DNA of 64,000 nucleotides from Enoplolaimus lenunculus (GCA_030248215.1 JASANG010001671.1:26009-90008), one strand, 5' to 3'. Shown: positions 53,256 to 63,932, counted from the stretch's first letter. Notes: generated from the letters alone by a model not told the origin. A program made the numbers and translations.

Positions 53256-53893
53256 GTGCAAGTTTTTGTTGCGAGAACTCGCAGCTACAATTTGCGCGAG
53301 TACTAGCATCTTCAAGTGTTTGCAAAGACACATTATTTACATTACGAATCTTGACATAAATTTATGTGAATTAATTTGCAGTCTACTGCAATGAATATCA
53401 AGCATAAGCTATAAATTACCAGTTCACACGCAATCGTAATCAATTAATTCGACTTGCAAACTCATTCATACCTACGAAATAATGCTTGGCGTTTATTTGC
53501 CGTGAATAGTTTGCAGCTGCAAGTTCTTCGAATGAATTTTTGAAAAAAGTTGCAGCTGCAAATTTCAGCTGCACAAAATATTCTCACGTAAAGAGGTTTC
53601 TGGTAGAAATTTCTTGACTTGAAAACGCTTTCACACCGATTCATTTACTATTTTCAAGCGCCGTAACCATAGCCGTAGACTACGAAATACCAAACAAGTT
53701 TGATATTTGAATTAATTCAAGAAATTCAAACGACTTGCAAATGTGTTCACTCGTGTAAAATCAATTTAACAGCATAAATTCAAGTGAATAAAATTTGCAG
53801 CTGCAACAACTTCACAGCTGTATTGTGACCAAACTTGCACATGCCAGTTGCATCTGCATTTGTTTCGGGCAAAAACTTGAACGTGTGAATAGG
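53256..53893. mobile_element. Family F (PIF/Harbinger-like) MITE, without satellite expansion
   Basis: CCTATTCACACGTGCAAG at left and CTTGAACGTGTGAATAGG at right, flanked by TAA. Contains single TTGCAGCTGCAA-type palindromes, the core of the 52-bp satellite at 31960-34745. Confidence 0.75.
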
Positions 53894-54017
53894 AATTTAA
53901 CACTTTTATGGTCCCTGCCAAACAACAGGGCCTCCCTATAAGGAACATGAGACCCCCGTATGTGCCATACGTATCTTCAGCTTCAAAAGATACTTGAATA
54001 TCTTTTAATATGATTTA

Positions 54018-54134
54018 AGGGTTGCACGATATTCTCCGCATGCCATCAAATACAATTTCGCCAGCTTATATTTTTGTTAGCAGCGCATTGCAGCGATCGG
54101 CGTCGGCGTGTGGCACAGTAAAGTGTAGCGCAAC
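54018..54134. mobile_element. Family E MITE, decayed
   Basis: AGGGTTGCACGATATTC to AAGTGTAGCGCAACCT. Confidence 0.5.
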
Positions 54135-54347
54135 CTTCCGCTGTAGAAATGGACCACTTTAGGCCCTGACAACAAGCAAACCATATAAGGGAAGGTTACT
54201 TTGTCAACGACCCCAGAGGTTTCGATTTCAAGGGCCGCTGTTGTTCAACGAGGGTCAGTTTTTAATCAAAAAAAAAACCATTCGAAAATCAAATTTTGGC
54301 CGGAAACACAAGGTTTACAGGTCTCTTTTGTGTGACATCGATACTGG

Positions 54348-54642
54348 GGCCCATGAATAGAACAGGGACGAAACAGTAGGATAAACATATTCCTAAGCCT
54401 AATCCTATGAGCTAAAGCCTAAACCTAAGACTAAGCCTAAGCCTAAGCCTAAGCCTAAGCCTAAGCCTAAGCCTAAGCCTAAGCCTAAGCCTAAGCCTAA
54501 GCCTAAGCCTAAGCCTAAGCGTAATAATGAGCCTATTTCTAAGCCTAATCCTAAGCGCAAGCAAAAAAGTTAGTCAAAAGCTTAAACTAACTCTATTACA
54601 ACCCCGTCAGAAAACGATCCGGCCCTGTTGTATACATAAGCC
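54348..54642. mobile_element. TTAGGC-bearing MITE, subfamily A, with the longest telomeric array
   Basis: GGCCCATGAATAGAACAGGG to CCCTGTTGTATACATAAGCC. Inside, CCTAAG repeats about 15 times in a row without change (54432-54520), so this array is recent or actively maintained. Confidence 0.9.
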
Positions 54643-54897
54643 GTCATTTGTGCCACGTTTTTGCCTTTTACTATCGGACTTTGAGTATTTCTTCTAGAAC
54701 TTAGGGCAGAATTGTACTTTGTACAGTTTTCTTATTATCCAACGGTTAATTTACAGAAATTAATAGATTTCTCGGCACGCGTATAGAAACTGTAAAAGTT
54801 CATATGAATGCAATGGCCAAAATTGAACTTATTTTTTATTAATAATTAAATCTTTTATCCGACGCAAAAAATTGTTTAGATTACTGTAGAAGTTTTG

Positions 54898-55380
54898 ACC
54901 AATGTAATGAACAGGGGCGGAACAGTATTATAAAAGCATATTCCGAAGCGTAAGCCTAAGCCTGAACATGACACCGCACGAATGAACGTATTCCTAAGCC
55001 TAAGGCTAAGCCTGAACCTAAGCGCACGTATGAGCGTATTCCTAAGCCTAAGCCTAAGCCTAAGCCAAGCAAAAAATTAGACTAAAGTTTAACCCTTTCA
55101 CTCATAGAGTATACTATGAGCAACTAAATACAATAATGTACGAGCAATACACACACTGTGAGCAGCGTTTAACAATTTATAACATATATGCGCAGTGCAA
55201 AATCTCCACAAGACGTGAGAGCCCCCTCGGGCTCGAGCGTCAAGCTATTATAGCTCAGTGGTCATCGTCTTACCTTCAAATTACATCTCATATGAAATTG
55301 AAAATATTCATGTGAGTAAGGGTTAAGCTCACTCTTTTCCAGTTTCGCAGAAAAACGTTCCGCCCCTGATCTTCACATGG
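54898..55380. mobile_element. TTAGGC-bearing MITE, subfamily B, split by a nested piggyBac-like MITE
   Basis: GACCAATGTAATGAACAGGG at left and CCCCTGATCTTCACATGGG at right. The element is interrupted at 55091-55325 within its AGTTTAAGCTCACTC block. Confidence 0.85.
55095..55323. mobile_element. piggyBac-like MITE (TTAA) with tRNA-like core, copy 3, nested
   Basis: TTAA then CCCTTTCACTCATAG; ATTCATGTGAGTAAGGG then TTAA. Opposite orientation to 30416. Nesting gives a clean view of the target duplication. Confidence 0.85.
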
Positions 55381-55656
55381 GTCGAAGTTCTGAAGTGGAT
55401 ACCCTATTTGTCCAGTGAGGATTGACCTGATCGCTGTTCAAGAATATAGACGTCGAAAAAAACCATAGCGTAGTTGATGACGGTTTACCTGGTTATGGAC
55501 CAAATTTGTCGCTACGGTTCGCCGCAGGTAATGGGCTTTTAATTTCGCACCAGAGAATCAAGGTCTAACTGGTAGTATCTGAATTTTAGTGGGGATACAG
55601 TCAAAGCAGTAACGCTCAGGAGAAATTTCTGACGGGGGTGGAAGGTTGACAAAAGT

Positions 55657-55812
55657 GGCCCATGTTACTTTAAGTGGCGTCCAGGTTTCTGGCGTGTTCA
55701 TAAAAGAGTAGGTTTAGGTTATAGATTACATTTTTTGCTTGGACTTAGGCTTAGGCTTAAGCTTAGGAATACGCTTAATCTACTGCGACGTCCTTTGAGA
55801 TAAACATCGGTC
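55657..55812. mobile_element. TTAGGC-bearing MITE, subfamily C, exact 8-bp target duplication
   Basis: GGCCCATGTTACTTTAAGTG to CTTTGAGATAAACATCGGTC; ACAAAAGT on both sides. Confidence 0.9.
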
Positions 55813-56074
55813 ACAAAAGTTATGGCACGCAATTTTTACAGTATGCTTATATGTGCCAAATTTTCTAAAGGGGAAATTATAAGGTAGGGACCTTACTGTT
55901 TTATCACAAAACATTTGTTATGGGAGGCCGGTGTACGCACCTTCACCCCATCTGGATCCACTAGTTTCCATATTCTCTATGATTTTACAAGCACACGGTT
56001 CCATGTCTGAAATTACTGGTTCCGGTTGTTTTAAAGGGACTCTTGTACCTTTTTCTTTCAGGGGTGCCAAACAG

Positions 56075-56279
56075 GACCCATGTAAAGATTAGGGTCGGAC
56101 AGTTTTTCTGTGGGACTAGAATAGAGTAAGCTTAAGCTTTAGACTAATTTGTTTTGCTTGGCTTAGGCTTAGGCTTAGTCTTAGGAATATGCTCATTCTT
56201 ACACTTTAGGTTTAGGCTTAGACTCAGGCTAAGGCTGTAGCAGTATGCTATAATACTGTTCCGCTCATGTTCTTTGGCC
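56075..56279. mobile_element. TTAGGC-bearing MITE, subfamily B, exact 8-bp target duplication
   Basis: GACCCATGTAAAGATTAGGG to GCTCATGTTCTTTGGCC; CCAAACAG on both sides. Confidence 0.9.
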
Positions 56280-56499
56280 CCAAACAGGAACGCAGCAGAT
56301 AATCCGAAAACGATCCGCGGGGGCGAATGCCGGTTCAGTAAAAAGACAATTTTTGAAGGCACGTTGACCAGCAAGAAAAGTGTTAGCGGGCGTTGCGAGC
56401 GAAAAAGCAACGCATTTAATTTGCAATGAATTTTTTAAATTCCAACACGAAACATTTAGATTCGGAGGTTTTAGGGATGTTGTCGACACCGCCATTTTT

Positions 56500-56817
56500 T
56501 CTAGTTGTTTCGTCCGACGCCGCCGTCACCCGTCCGGCGCTGCCCGCCACCCGTCCCGCGCCGTATATCATTCGTCCGGCACCGTCCGACGCTCGTACGG
56601 CGCCGTCCGCGAGCATACGGTACCGCACTTGCGTATCAGTCGTACAGCGCCGTCCGTCACCTGTACGATGCCGTCCGTTACCGTACGGCACCATACGGTA
56701 CCGCAGCACCGTGCAGGTGACGAACGGCGCTGTACGGGTGACGGACGGCGCTGTACGACTGACGCACGGCCCCAAACCGTGGCAGACGGCTCCGCATGAA
56801 AGAGTATAGCGCCACCG
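56500..56817. mobile_element. Family E (PIF/Harbinger-like) MITE, CGCCGTCCG-rich
   Basis: Right end AGAGTATAGCGCCACCG followed by TTA; left end not clear. Interior is about ten diverged CGGCGCCGTCCG/CGTACGGCGCCG units. Confidence 0.6.
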
Positions 56818-57204
56818 TTATACCCAGGGACACTCTTGTCCGCGTGTGGCTTGCTTAATAACCTCAAACACGGAACTTTATTCGGAAAAACAAACGTGTG
56901 ATTAATGAAATAATGAATGGCTTTTTAAATACAAAAACGAAATTTATTCAACGCACAATATATAATTAAGTAGAATTAATTTGTATCGGTCGGCTTCACC
57001 TGATTCCATAATACGGCTTCTAACAGTTGCTTTGAGATTTCAAAACTACGTTTATAAGCAATATTTTATTGGGTTCTGGTAAGTCGATCAGGTTTTCATC
57101 CTAAACAGCTACAGCGTTTTTACACTGATATGACAACTCTGGTTGGTTCAAACAAATATGGTCATCTAAAATCTACTCAACGGCGAACAAAACCAAAAAT
57201 GTTA
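56818..57204. other. Gene-free stretch
   Basis: AT-rich, no exon or repeat boundary recognised. Confidence 0.4.
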
Positions 57205-57207
57205 TCT

Positions 57208-57460
57208 TAACCTCTTTGGACATTGAGTAGACTGTGAGCAACTTAGAGCAAACTGTATATATGACTTAAACTCACAATGAGCAGCGTTTATAGTGCTAAA
57301 TCTCAACAAGACGTGAAAGCGCACTAAACTCGAGATGGTCAAGGCTCCAGTGGCTGAGTGCTGATGGTGAGCACTTTCTACCAGTAAGGCCGCTATTCGA
57401 ATGCTGGATTGAAATCAGTTCTTAGAAATAAGGGTGGGTCGCTAACGCCAGACGACCCCT
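57208..57460. mobile_element. piggyBac-like MITE with tRNA-like core, copy 4, right end lost
   Basis: TTAA then CCTCTTTGGACATTGAG; interior matches 55095; A-box-like GTGGCTGAGTGCTGATGG and B-box-like GCTATTCGAATGCTGG. Confidence 0.65.
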
Positions 57461-57693
57461 GTAGGTCAAAACATTTTGCTTACAAATGCATATGATGTGC
57501 CTTACAGTAGTAAACGTGCGGTGACAGTACCCAACCGTGACGGATGTCATCAAAAGTATAGCGCGACCCTAACAGTAAAAATCATGTGATAGTTGTAAAT
57601 AGTACTAAAATTGCGTTTGACTTCTAGATCCCGTCGCTCTCGATCATATCGCTCTTATATATTGTCGTAGCGATTATTTGCATCAACAAGCGT

Positions 57694-57960
57694 GGCCAAT
57701 GTTACTTTTAGGGGCGTAACAGTAGATTAGTAGATTAAGCGTATTCTAAGCCTAAGCCTAAGCCTAAGCGTTGCACAAATGTGTTACTAAGCCTAAGCCT
57801 AAGTCTAGTCTAAGCCTAAGCCTAAGCGTTGCAAAAATGTGTTCCTAAGCCTAAACCTAAGCGTAAACCTGAGCCTAAGCAAAAATTGTAATCTAGAATC
57901 TACAGCCACTCTTTTATAGACCGATCAGAAACCTTTACGCCCCTTAAAGTAACATGGGCC
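57694..57960. mobile_element. TTAGGC-bearing MITE, subfamily C
   Basis: GGCCAATGTTACTTTTAGGG to CCTTAAAGTAACATGGGCC. Flanks ACAAGCGT and ACACACGT match at 6 of 8. Contains an internal direct duplication of CTAAGCGTTGCAxAAATGTG. Confidence 0.9.
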
Positions 57961-58077
57961 ACACACGTTGTAACATCATTTCGCAGCTTTCTGATAGTCT
58001 TCTAAACATAGACGTACGTATCGTAAGTGTAACAACTTTTACTTAATTCGTTTCAGAATAATGCTTACAAAAGTTCG

Positions 58078-58262
58078 CCAATAGAACAGGGCCGTAATAG
58101 TAGTATAAGCCTAAATCTAAGCCTAAGCCTTAGCGTAAAGAAAGATCTCATACCTAAGCCTAAGCGTATTAAACCTAAGGTTAAGCAAAAAGCAAGTCTA
58201 AAGCTTTTTAGCCTCTGTTGCAACCTCGCAGAAAAACGTTCCGCCCTTGATATTTGTATGAG
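58078..58262. mobile_element. Hybrid TTAGGC-bearing MITE: A left, B right
   Basis: GCCAATAGAACAGGGCCG at left, CCCTTGATATTTGTATGAGC at right. Confidence 0.65.
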
Positions 58263-58298
58263 CTCAAAAGTGTACAGTTTACTTATGTTGGCTGTCTG

Positions 58299-58496
58299 GG
58301 CAATGTAAAGAACAAGTGCGGAATAGTATTATAAACATATTCCTAAGCTTAAGCCTAAACCTAAGTCTAAGCCTAAGCGTAAGAATGAGCATACTCTTAA
58401 GCCTAAGCCTGAGCCAAGCAAAAAAAGTTGAAAGCTTAATCTTACTCTTTTCTAGTCCCACAGAAAAACGTTCCGCTCCTGATCTTTACATGGGCC
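58299..58496. mobile_element. TTAGGC-bearing MITE, subfamily B
   Basis: GGCAATGTAAAGAACAAGTG to CTGATCTTTACATGGGCC. Flanks GCTGTCTG and GTTGTCTC match at 6 of 8. Confidence 0.85.
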
Positions 58497-58517
58497 GTTG
58501 TCTCAACTATTTTATTG

Positions 58518-58900
58518 CTGTAGTGACCCGAATAAGAGGGTAGGACTGATATTCATTTTGCCTCTCTAGAGGGTCCCCCCTTGTTATTCGGTTACGGACT
58601 GTTATTTATTTTCAGCCAGCCCTCCGTTACCCTTCCTTACTGATATATCCAGTATTGCAGTTATCCGTTGAATTAAACGTTTTTTGTCTTGTGTCAATGG
58701 CTTGAGCGATAATGCAAGATTATACTTTGGAATGTTCCTTTCAAAACTTAAGTAGGCTTTAAAGTTTCGAACTCAAATTATTTGGTCCTGGATTCATCTA
58801 TGAACTACAATTTGACTCTTATTAGGGATACGGACTCCCATTGATTGGGACTCAAAATAGGACCCCCTCTTATTACCCCCTCTTATTCGTGTCATTACAG
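58518..58900. mobile_element. Family J (Tc1/mariner-like) MITE
   Basis: CTGTAGTGACCCGAATAAGAG to its near complement at 58900; slightly shorter than 28261. Confidence 0.8.
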
Positions 58901-59469
58901 GACAAGTCTCAGTGACAGCAACTGTTCTCTATGGCAAGTGACTAAAAGTAACTTTCTACTTACAGGTGTAAAACCGAAATAAATTATTTTTGCTGATTAG
59001 TTGTTATCCTGAAGCTAAGTTTCCGCTTGTTATTAACGGTATTTCTAACACGGTATATTGCTTCGTTAACAATGTTACTAGGGCGAACCATTGTAAGTAT
59101 ACTAAAATCAATATAAACTACGTCAAAACTATTTCAAAAAACTATTCAACATCTGCCGTCCAATAAACATATAAAAAGACACTTACTTGTATGCGTAGGC
59201 TTAGCTTAGGTTCAAGTTTGAGTTTCGGTTTATATTTAGACTTATGCTCAGGATTCTGGTTAGTTTAGACCCAGACCTAAGCGTAGGATTGGCCATACGT
59301 TTTCGACCGGTTGCTTTGTTTTAATTTCAAAAAGCTGGAAAGTTGTTCAAATCACAGCTGTAAATTAATTACGAGCAACGAAAAAGTATTGGAAGCCCGA
59401 CTTCACAGCAAACTAGTCAATATACCATCAGAATTGTCTGGTTCGTATTAATTAAACGTGCCTGCCTTT
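58901..59469. other. Gene-free stretch
   Basis: 59190-59300 has scattered single TTAGGC-like words without TIRs; otherwise nothing recognised. Confidence 0.4.
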
Positions 59470-59675
59470 GGCCAATGTAAAGAACATGAGCTGAACAGTA
59501 TTAAAAGCATATTCCTAAGCTTATGCTTAAGTTTAGCCGAAACCTAAGCGAAAGAATAAGCATATTCCTAAGCCTAAGCCTAAGCCTAAGGCAAGCATAA
59601 AAACTAGCTTAAATCTTATGCTTTACTCTATTCTATTCCCACAGAAAAACGTTCCGCTCCTGATCATTACATGAA
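59470..59675. mobile_element. TTAGGC-bearing MITE, subfamily B
   Basis: GGCCAATGTAAAGAACATGA to CTGATCATTACATGAA. Flanks CTGCCTTT and CTGGCTTT match at 7 of 8. A right-end fragment of another copy follows at 59690-59752. Confidence 0.8.
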
Positions 59676-60362
59676 CTGGCTTTGGTTAGGCTTAAGAATA
59701 AGCTTATATTAATATGGCGACGGCTTGTGCTCTACACATTGTCCAAAGCCAAAAATTCATTTTTCAACGTACAGATTGGCAATCAAACTGAAATACTTTG
59801 AAAAACGCAAAAGGAAATGGAAAAAATGTATTACATGTAATTAGCCACTAAACATTGCTATGCGGAACGTAGCTTAAAACCGATGCTTACAAGTCATCTA
59901 AAAGCGTTACACAGAACACAAGATTCATAACAAATTGTGTACGGGGCTTTTTTTGCTTCTAAAACATTTTTACTCAAAGATTTCTTTGCCGCAAGGCCGG
60001 AAATTCATTCTGATGTGAACCGAGAGCGAAGCCAAACGCTGGTTTATACTCGATTTTTAGAGTTTAGTTGACGTATAAACGTTTTTAGTCGAAAAGGCTT
60101 TTAGGAGTCGTGTGTTTTGTGCAGTAGACATCATTTGAGAAGGCTGTGAACATGACGGCTGCAGACGACCTTTGTGGCAAAGGTCGACTTACCTTTTGGA
60201 GCCCCCCGAACCGGTAACAGTTAAGCAGAGGTGGGGAATGGGAACAGTCGAGCAGAGCTCGAAAGCAAACAGAACCAAAAGCATTTTGGTAACTAAATGT
60301 ATTCGATATAAATTGACCCAAACGATGTTGGTTGTGGGTTTCAAGGATGCTATACAAAGGAT

Positions 60363-60594
60363 GGTCCATGTATAGAACAGGGCCGAAACAGTAGTATATG
60401 CATATTTCTAAGCCTAAGCCTAAGCCTAAGCGTATGGATGAGCCTATCCTAAGCCTAAGCCTAAGCCTAGGCGTATGGATGAGCCTATTCCTAAGCCTAA
60501 ACCTAAGCCTACGCAAAGAAAATAGTCTAAAACTTAAATTGACTCTATTATAGCCCACCCGGAAAACGATCCGGTCCTGTTCTATTCATGGTCC
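60363..60594. mobile_element. TTAGGC-bearing MITE, subfamily A
   Basis: GGTCCATGTATAGAACAGGG to its complement; AAAGGAT directly precedes and follows (7, or 8 with one shared base). Confidence 0.9.
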
Positions 60595-60749
60595 AAAGGA
60601 TTTTGTATGACTTACAAGCGAGGTACAAACTTGATGTTTCCAGGGGGGCAGCTTTCTTGGTGGTTAAATTCTGGTTACGCCATGGCTGAAAACATGTTTG
60701 CCCGTCTCTTGAATTGAGGGTAAGTGTCCCGAGAGATAGTTCCTTTTAC

Positions 60750-60892
60750 GACCCATGCTACTTTGCAGGGTGTAATGTTTTTTCCGCTGGTAAGCTTACG
60801 CTTACGCTGAGGCTTAGACGAACATTTATGTTTATGCTCAGGCTAAGGTATATGCTTATACAACTGTTACGCCCCTCAAAGTAACATCGGCT
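60750..60892. mobile_element. TTAGGC-bearing MITE, subfamily C, few repeats left
   Basis: GACCCATGCTACTTTGCAGG to CCTCAAAGTAACATCGGCT. Confidence 0.8.
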
Positions 60893-61264
60893 CCATTTGA
60901 CCAAGAACCGAAACGCAAATTGTTCCAAACTTCCACTAAGCTGACCATTTCGCCAATCTTGTAAACTTTGAGAAATTTTTTCGCAATTAAGTTTTAGCTG
61001 TTTGCCAAAGCGAAGCAAGTTTCAAAATACCCAATCAAGTCGATCAGACAGATTCCGCAGTAGCAGTTGACCAAACGTTCATCAGACGTCGACAAAAAGC
61101 CTTTGAAATGTTTCAATAAAACGGAATCATTCAATCGCTATTGGATAAATCACGATCAAATAAGTGTCAAAGATATACACGTGGCTATTAATGATTGGTT
61201 GTTTCATGACTCGACGCTAGAAATCGTTGAACGACACTGTAGATTTTAGCCAATCAAACATGTT

Positions 61265-61557
61265 TCACACCGATGTCACAGCTTCTAGCAACGACCGTTG
61301 ATCCGGATCATCATTTCCAGTGGCGTTTCCATCATTTTTGCTGTGATTTGAGTGTTTTGGGACAGACCTCAGCCGAACTGAACGTTTATTCTTTTTATTT
61401 TTATTATTGTTGTTGTCGTTTTCAGGGTCACTGTCGCTTTTATCCGAGCTGTTATCTTTTCCGGAGCCGGATTCAGAATCGCTTGACGAAGATCCGCCCA
61501 AGTTCAACATGCCTTTAGCGCTTTCGGCCATGTTTTCAAACATCTCTTCGCCGATTA
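61265..61557 (-). CDS. Probable last exon of the DEG/ENaC gene, acidic tail
   Basis: IGEEMFENMAESAKGMLNL, then a run of Ser/Asp/Glu/Asn with KNKKNKR, ending LLEAVTSV-stop. Acceptor AATTACAG. Phase fits the upstream donor. If the upstream stop is real, this is 3' UTR or a separate small gene's exon. Confidence 0.6.
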
Positions 61558-63153
61558 CTGTAATTAAAATTGCGTAAATTTGATATAATCAAAAGTGCAT
61601 GATACAAGAGTGTGCAACTCTTTGGGTTCCGCATGATACAAAATGTACCACCGGGCGTTGCGTATTTGGCCGAACCTCCCTTTGTTCAGAGGGGCGTCGC
61701 TGTCATATGCGATAACCCTAAATTAAATTATACGCGGAGTAATTTGTTGCCGGATAGAAAAAGTGGCATGGTTCGCATAGGTAGCACCCCCTCTAAATAA
61801 AGGGAGGCAGGCCGAAAACACAACGCGTGCCGGGTCCATTCTTTTCTACACAGAATATACCCAGTTGCATATTTTGTTGAAGCATACATCATCCACTCTT
61901 GATATAAATAACCACATTTCAGATTGAGTTGAACTGTGAGCAACTTGGAGCAATTTGTACACGTGAATTAATACACAATGATGCACAACGTTTAACATAT
62001 GCTCAGTGCAAAATCTCCTCAAGACGTGAGAGCTCGTTCGGGCCAAGAAATTAATTTGCATTTTGGTTTTGAAAAAGTCGTACTAAAGGCTATAATTTTA
62101 GAACAATTCTAATTTTTAGGAAATATTTTGTTGCTAACAGAAACGAATATTTAATCTCTTGCGGGCAACATACTTTGACCGTATTCTCAACTGTGTATAG
62201 CACCTATTACCAATTGGTGATATGTCTTCAAGCTGTATAAACCAGTGAAAGATGATGTTCAAAATTCAGCAATAATTTTTGGATGTGGTTGTCAGTCTAG
62301 GTAGGAGCCGGGACATCAGACCTTTTTACTAAGCAGTTGGAAAAGCGGGCTAGAGCGGGGATCGAACTCTCAACCTATGGATTCTTAAGCGAGCACTCTA
62401 CCACGGCGCTACGCAGCCCGCCCCTCCAACTGCATTTTTAGTCGACTATATATCGACCGTACAACACAATGTGCATTGCAGTTATTGCATATGCACCAGG
62501 ACAAGCATTTCTCGCATGCTTACAGTGGTTTTTACAAATATTGCACCAATTGTGAGATCCGCAATACTGCACGAGGCCATTAATTTGATAACCTATTGCT
62601 AAACGGGTGACAGATGCTACACACAATTGAAAATACGGCTGTTGTTTTGATAGAAACAACGCATACCTGTTTTAATCACATTTTCGTTTTTCTTCACAAC
62701 AACTTTGCCAATTCGAAAGAAACAATGACGAAATGCAGTTTCAGCCAGTTCAATCAACGTTACCATACAGAACCCAAGCCATAAACCAGATGCACCACCA
62801 ATATCGGCTAAAAATCAAAAGCTAAAAGTCGTCAATTTTACGTACAGAACATGGCCACTACAGTATTATAATCGTATTTCTAAACGTGAACCTAAGGCTA
62901 AGAATAAGTCTAAGCATAAGGATAACCATATATCCATTGACCAAGCCTAAGCCTAAGCCGTAGCAAATATATTGTGTCTAAAACTTACGCTTAACACTCT
63001 ATTGCAGACAAGCGGAAAAACAGGCAGACCCAAATCTTAATACCCCCGGTCAAGCTTCCGATACAATTGATTGCGTGGACATAATTTCTAAATACTTCGA
63101 TTGTGATGAGTTGTAAACTGACCATATTACCTTCTTGATGAAATGCCCTGTGG

Positions 63154-63188
<35 letters not shown>

Positions 63189-63800
63189 TATAATATGTGC
63201 GTAATTATTATTTTATTTGGTCATTGGTGGTGAACCGGTTTATATCAAAACACTGGGACATGAGAGCGGGCCCGTAGCAAAGAGGGGCAGGGGGGCTCAA
63301 CCCCCCCCCCCCCGGAAACGTTTTGGCCCCACTGGAAGATTTTCAATTTTGATTGTAAGTCATTGAAATCCCTTGAATGCCCCTCCTGAAAAGTTTTTGG
63401 GCCTCCTAGCAGGACGAGCTGGCTGCGGGTTTACATGACAGTCAAATGTGTAAGTTTGCTCATCGCGTGTCTTGTAGTGAAATTTGATGCGAGACATTAA
63501 GCTTAACGTTTAGTTTATTTTCTTTGTTTAAGCCTGATACGCCTATCTTTACGCTAAAGCTTTAGACTTAGAAATATGCTTATACTACAGTTACAATCCT
63601 CAAAGTGTGACATTGCGCCTAGTGTTTATTCAAATTTAAAAAAATTTTAACAACATGATAACAATGTTGCACTTAATTAACCAAACACTGATTTTGATTG
63701 AAACTCACCCATAAGACTCCAAAATTGATAGGAAGGCTTTTGTTTGATGACATCTTGACTTACTTCATTAAAATATACCTTGACGACCATGAAATTTTCG
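61265..63800 (-). CDS. DEG/ENaC-family amiloride-sensitive Na+ channel subunit, 3' end (5' part outside window)
   Basis: Exons 5' to 3': 63800-63709, 62807-62666, 61557-61265. First: VVKVYFNEVSQDVIKQKPSY (pre-TM2 stretch). Second: ADIGGASGLWLGFCMVTLIE (TM2 with the G-A-S selectivity filter and GLWLG). Third: an acidic Ser/Asp/Asn-rich tail and stop. Family role: trimeric Na+-selective channel, mechanosensory or ligand-gated, plasma membrane. The second exon as written meets a stop after GKVCCEEKRKCD (62671-62673). One base fewer in the TTT at 62696-62698 would keep frame to the donor ACAG|GTATGC and join exon 61557 in phase. So the tail is either lost by a frameshift or the base is a sequencing or assembly error. 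Confidence 0.85.
61605..61900. mobile_element. MITE family K, copy in the DEG/ENaC intron
   Basis: CAAGAGTGTGCAACT to ATCATCCACTCTTG, flanked by ATA. Shares GCGTGCCGGGTCCATTC and ACACAGAATATACCCAGTTG with 18743 and 9305. Confidence 0.65.
61927..62047. mobile_element. piggyBac-like MITE fragment
   Basis: GAACTGTGAGCAACTTGGAG, CTCAGTGCAAAATCTCC and AAGACGTGAGAGCTC match 55095; ends missing. Confidence 0.6.
62290..62530 (-). repeat. tRNA-derived SINE, copy 4
   Basis: On the minus strand: TGCGTAGCGCCGTGGTAGAG (A box), loop GCTTAAGAATCC, GAGAGTTCGATCCCC (good B box), then the GACTAAAAATGCAGTTGG and TGCATATGC blocks. Confidence 0.75.
62666..62807 (-). CDS. DEG/ENaC exon, TM2 and start of C-terminal tail
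   Basis: DIGGASGLWLGFCMVTLIEL, then AETAFRHCFFRIGK. The filter region is complete. Reading frame ends at 62671 unless one base is removed; the donor at 62665 is good. Confidence 0.85.
62845..63044. mobile_element. TTAGGC-bearing MITE, decayed B type
   Basis: ACAGAACATGGCCACTACAG at left, AAGCGGAAAAACAGGCAG near right; CCTAAGC pieces between. Confidence 0.5.
63163..63190. repeat. TATG microsatellite
   Basis: About seven GTAT units in the DEG/ENaC intron; a 12-C run follows at 63300-63313. Confidence 0.85.
63470..63620. mobile_element. TTAGGC-bearing MITE, decayed C type
   Basis: Right end TACTACAGTTACAATCCTCA then AAGTGTGACATTG; left TIR not found. Confidence 0.5.
63709..63800 (-). CDS. DEG/ENaC exon, pre-TM2
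   Basis: ENFMVVKVYFNEVSQDVIKQ, then KPSYQFWSLM. Acceptor AATTTTAG, donor G|GTGAGT in phase 1, joining CC at 62807 to give SLM-ADIGG. Confidence 0.9.
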
Positions 63801-63932
63801 CTAAAATTAGTCATAAATTGTGCTAAAATGTTATTTCTACATCATTTGTTGCTTTACAAGTTCTGTTGTTAACGATAACCAAGTGTCGATAATGATGACT
63901 GAAAACAAGAGTGTGCAACTGATTGAAAAATG

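Noticed and set aside
54432-54520. A true telomere or chromosome end
   Set aside because: The array is inside a TIR-bounded element, with ordinary sequence and genes on both sides.
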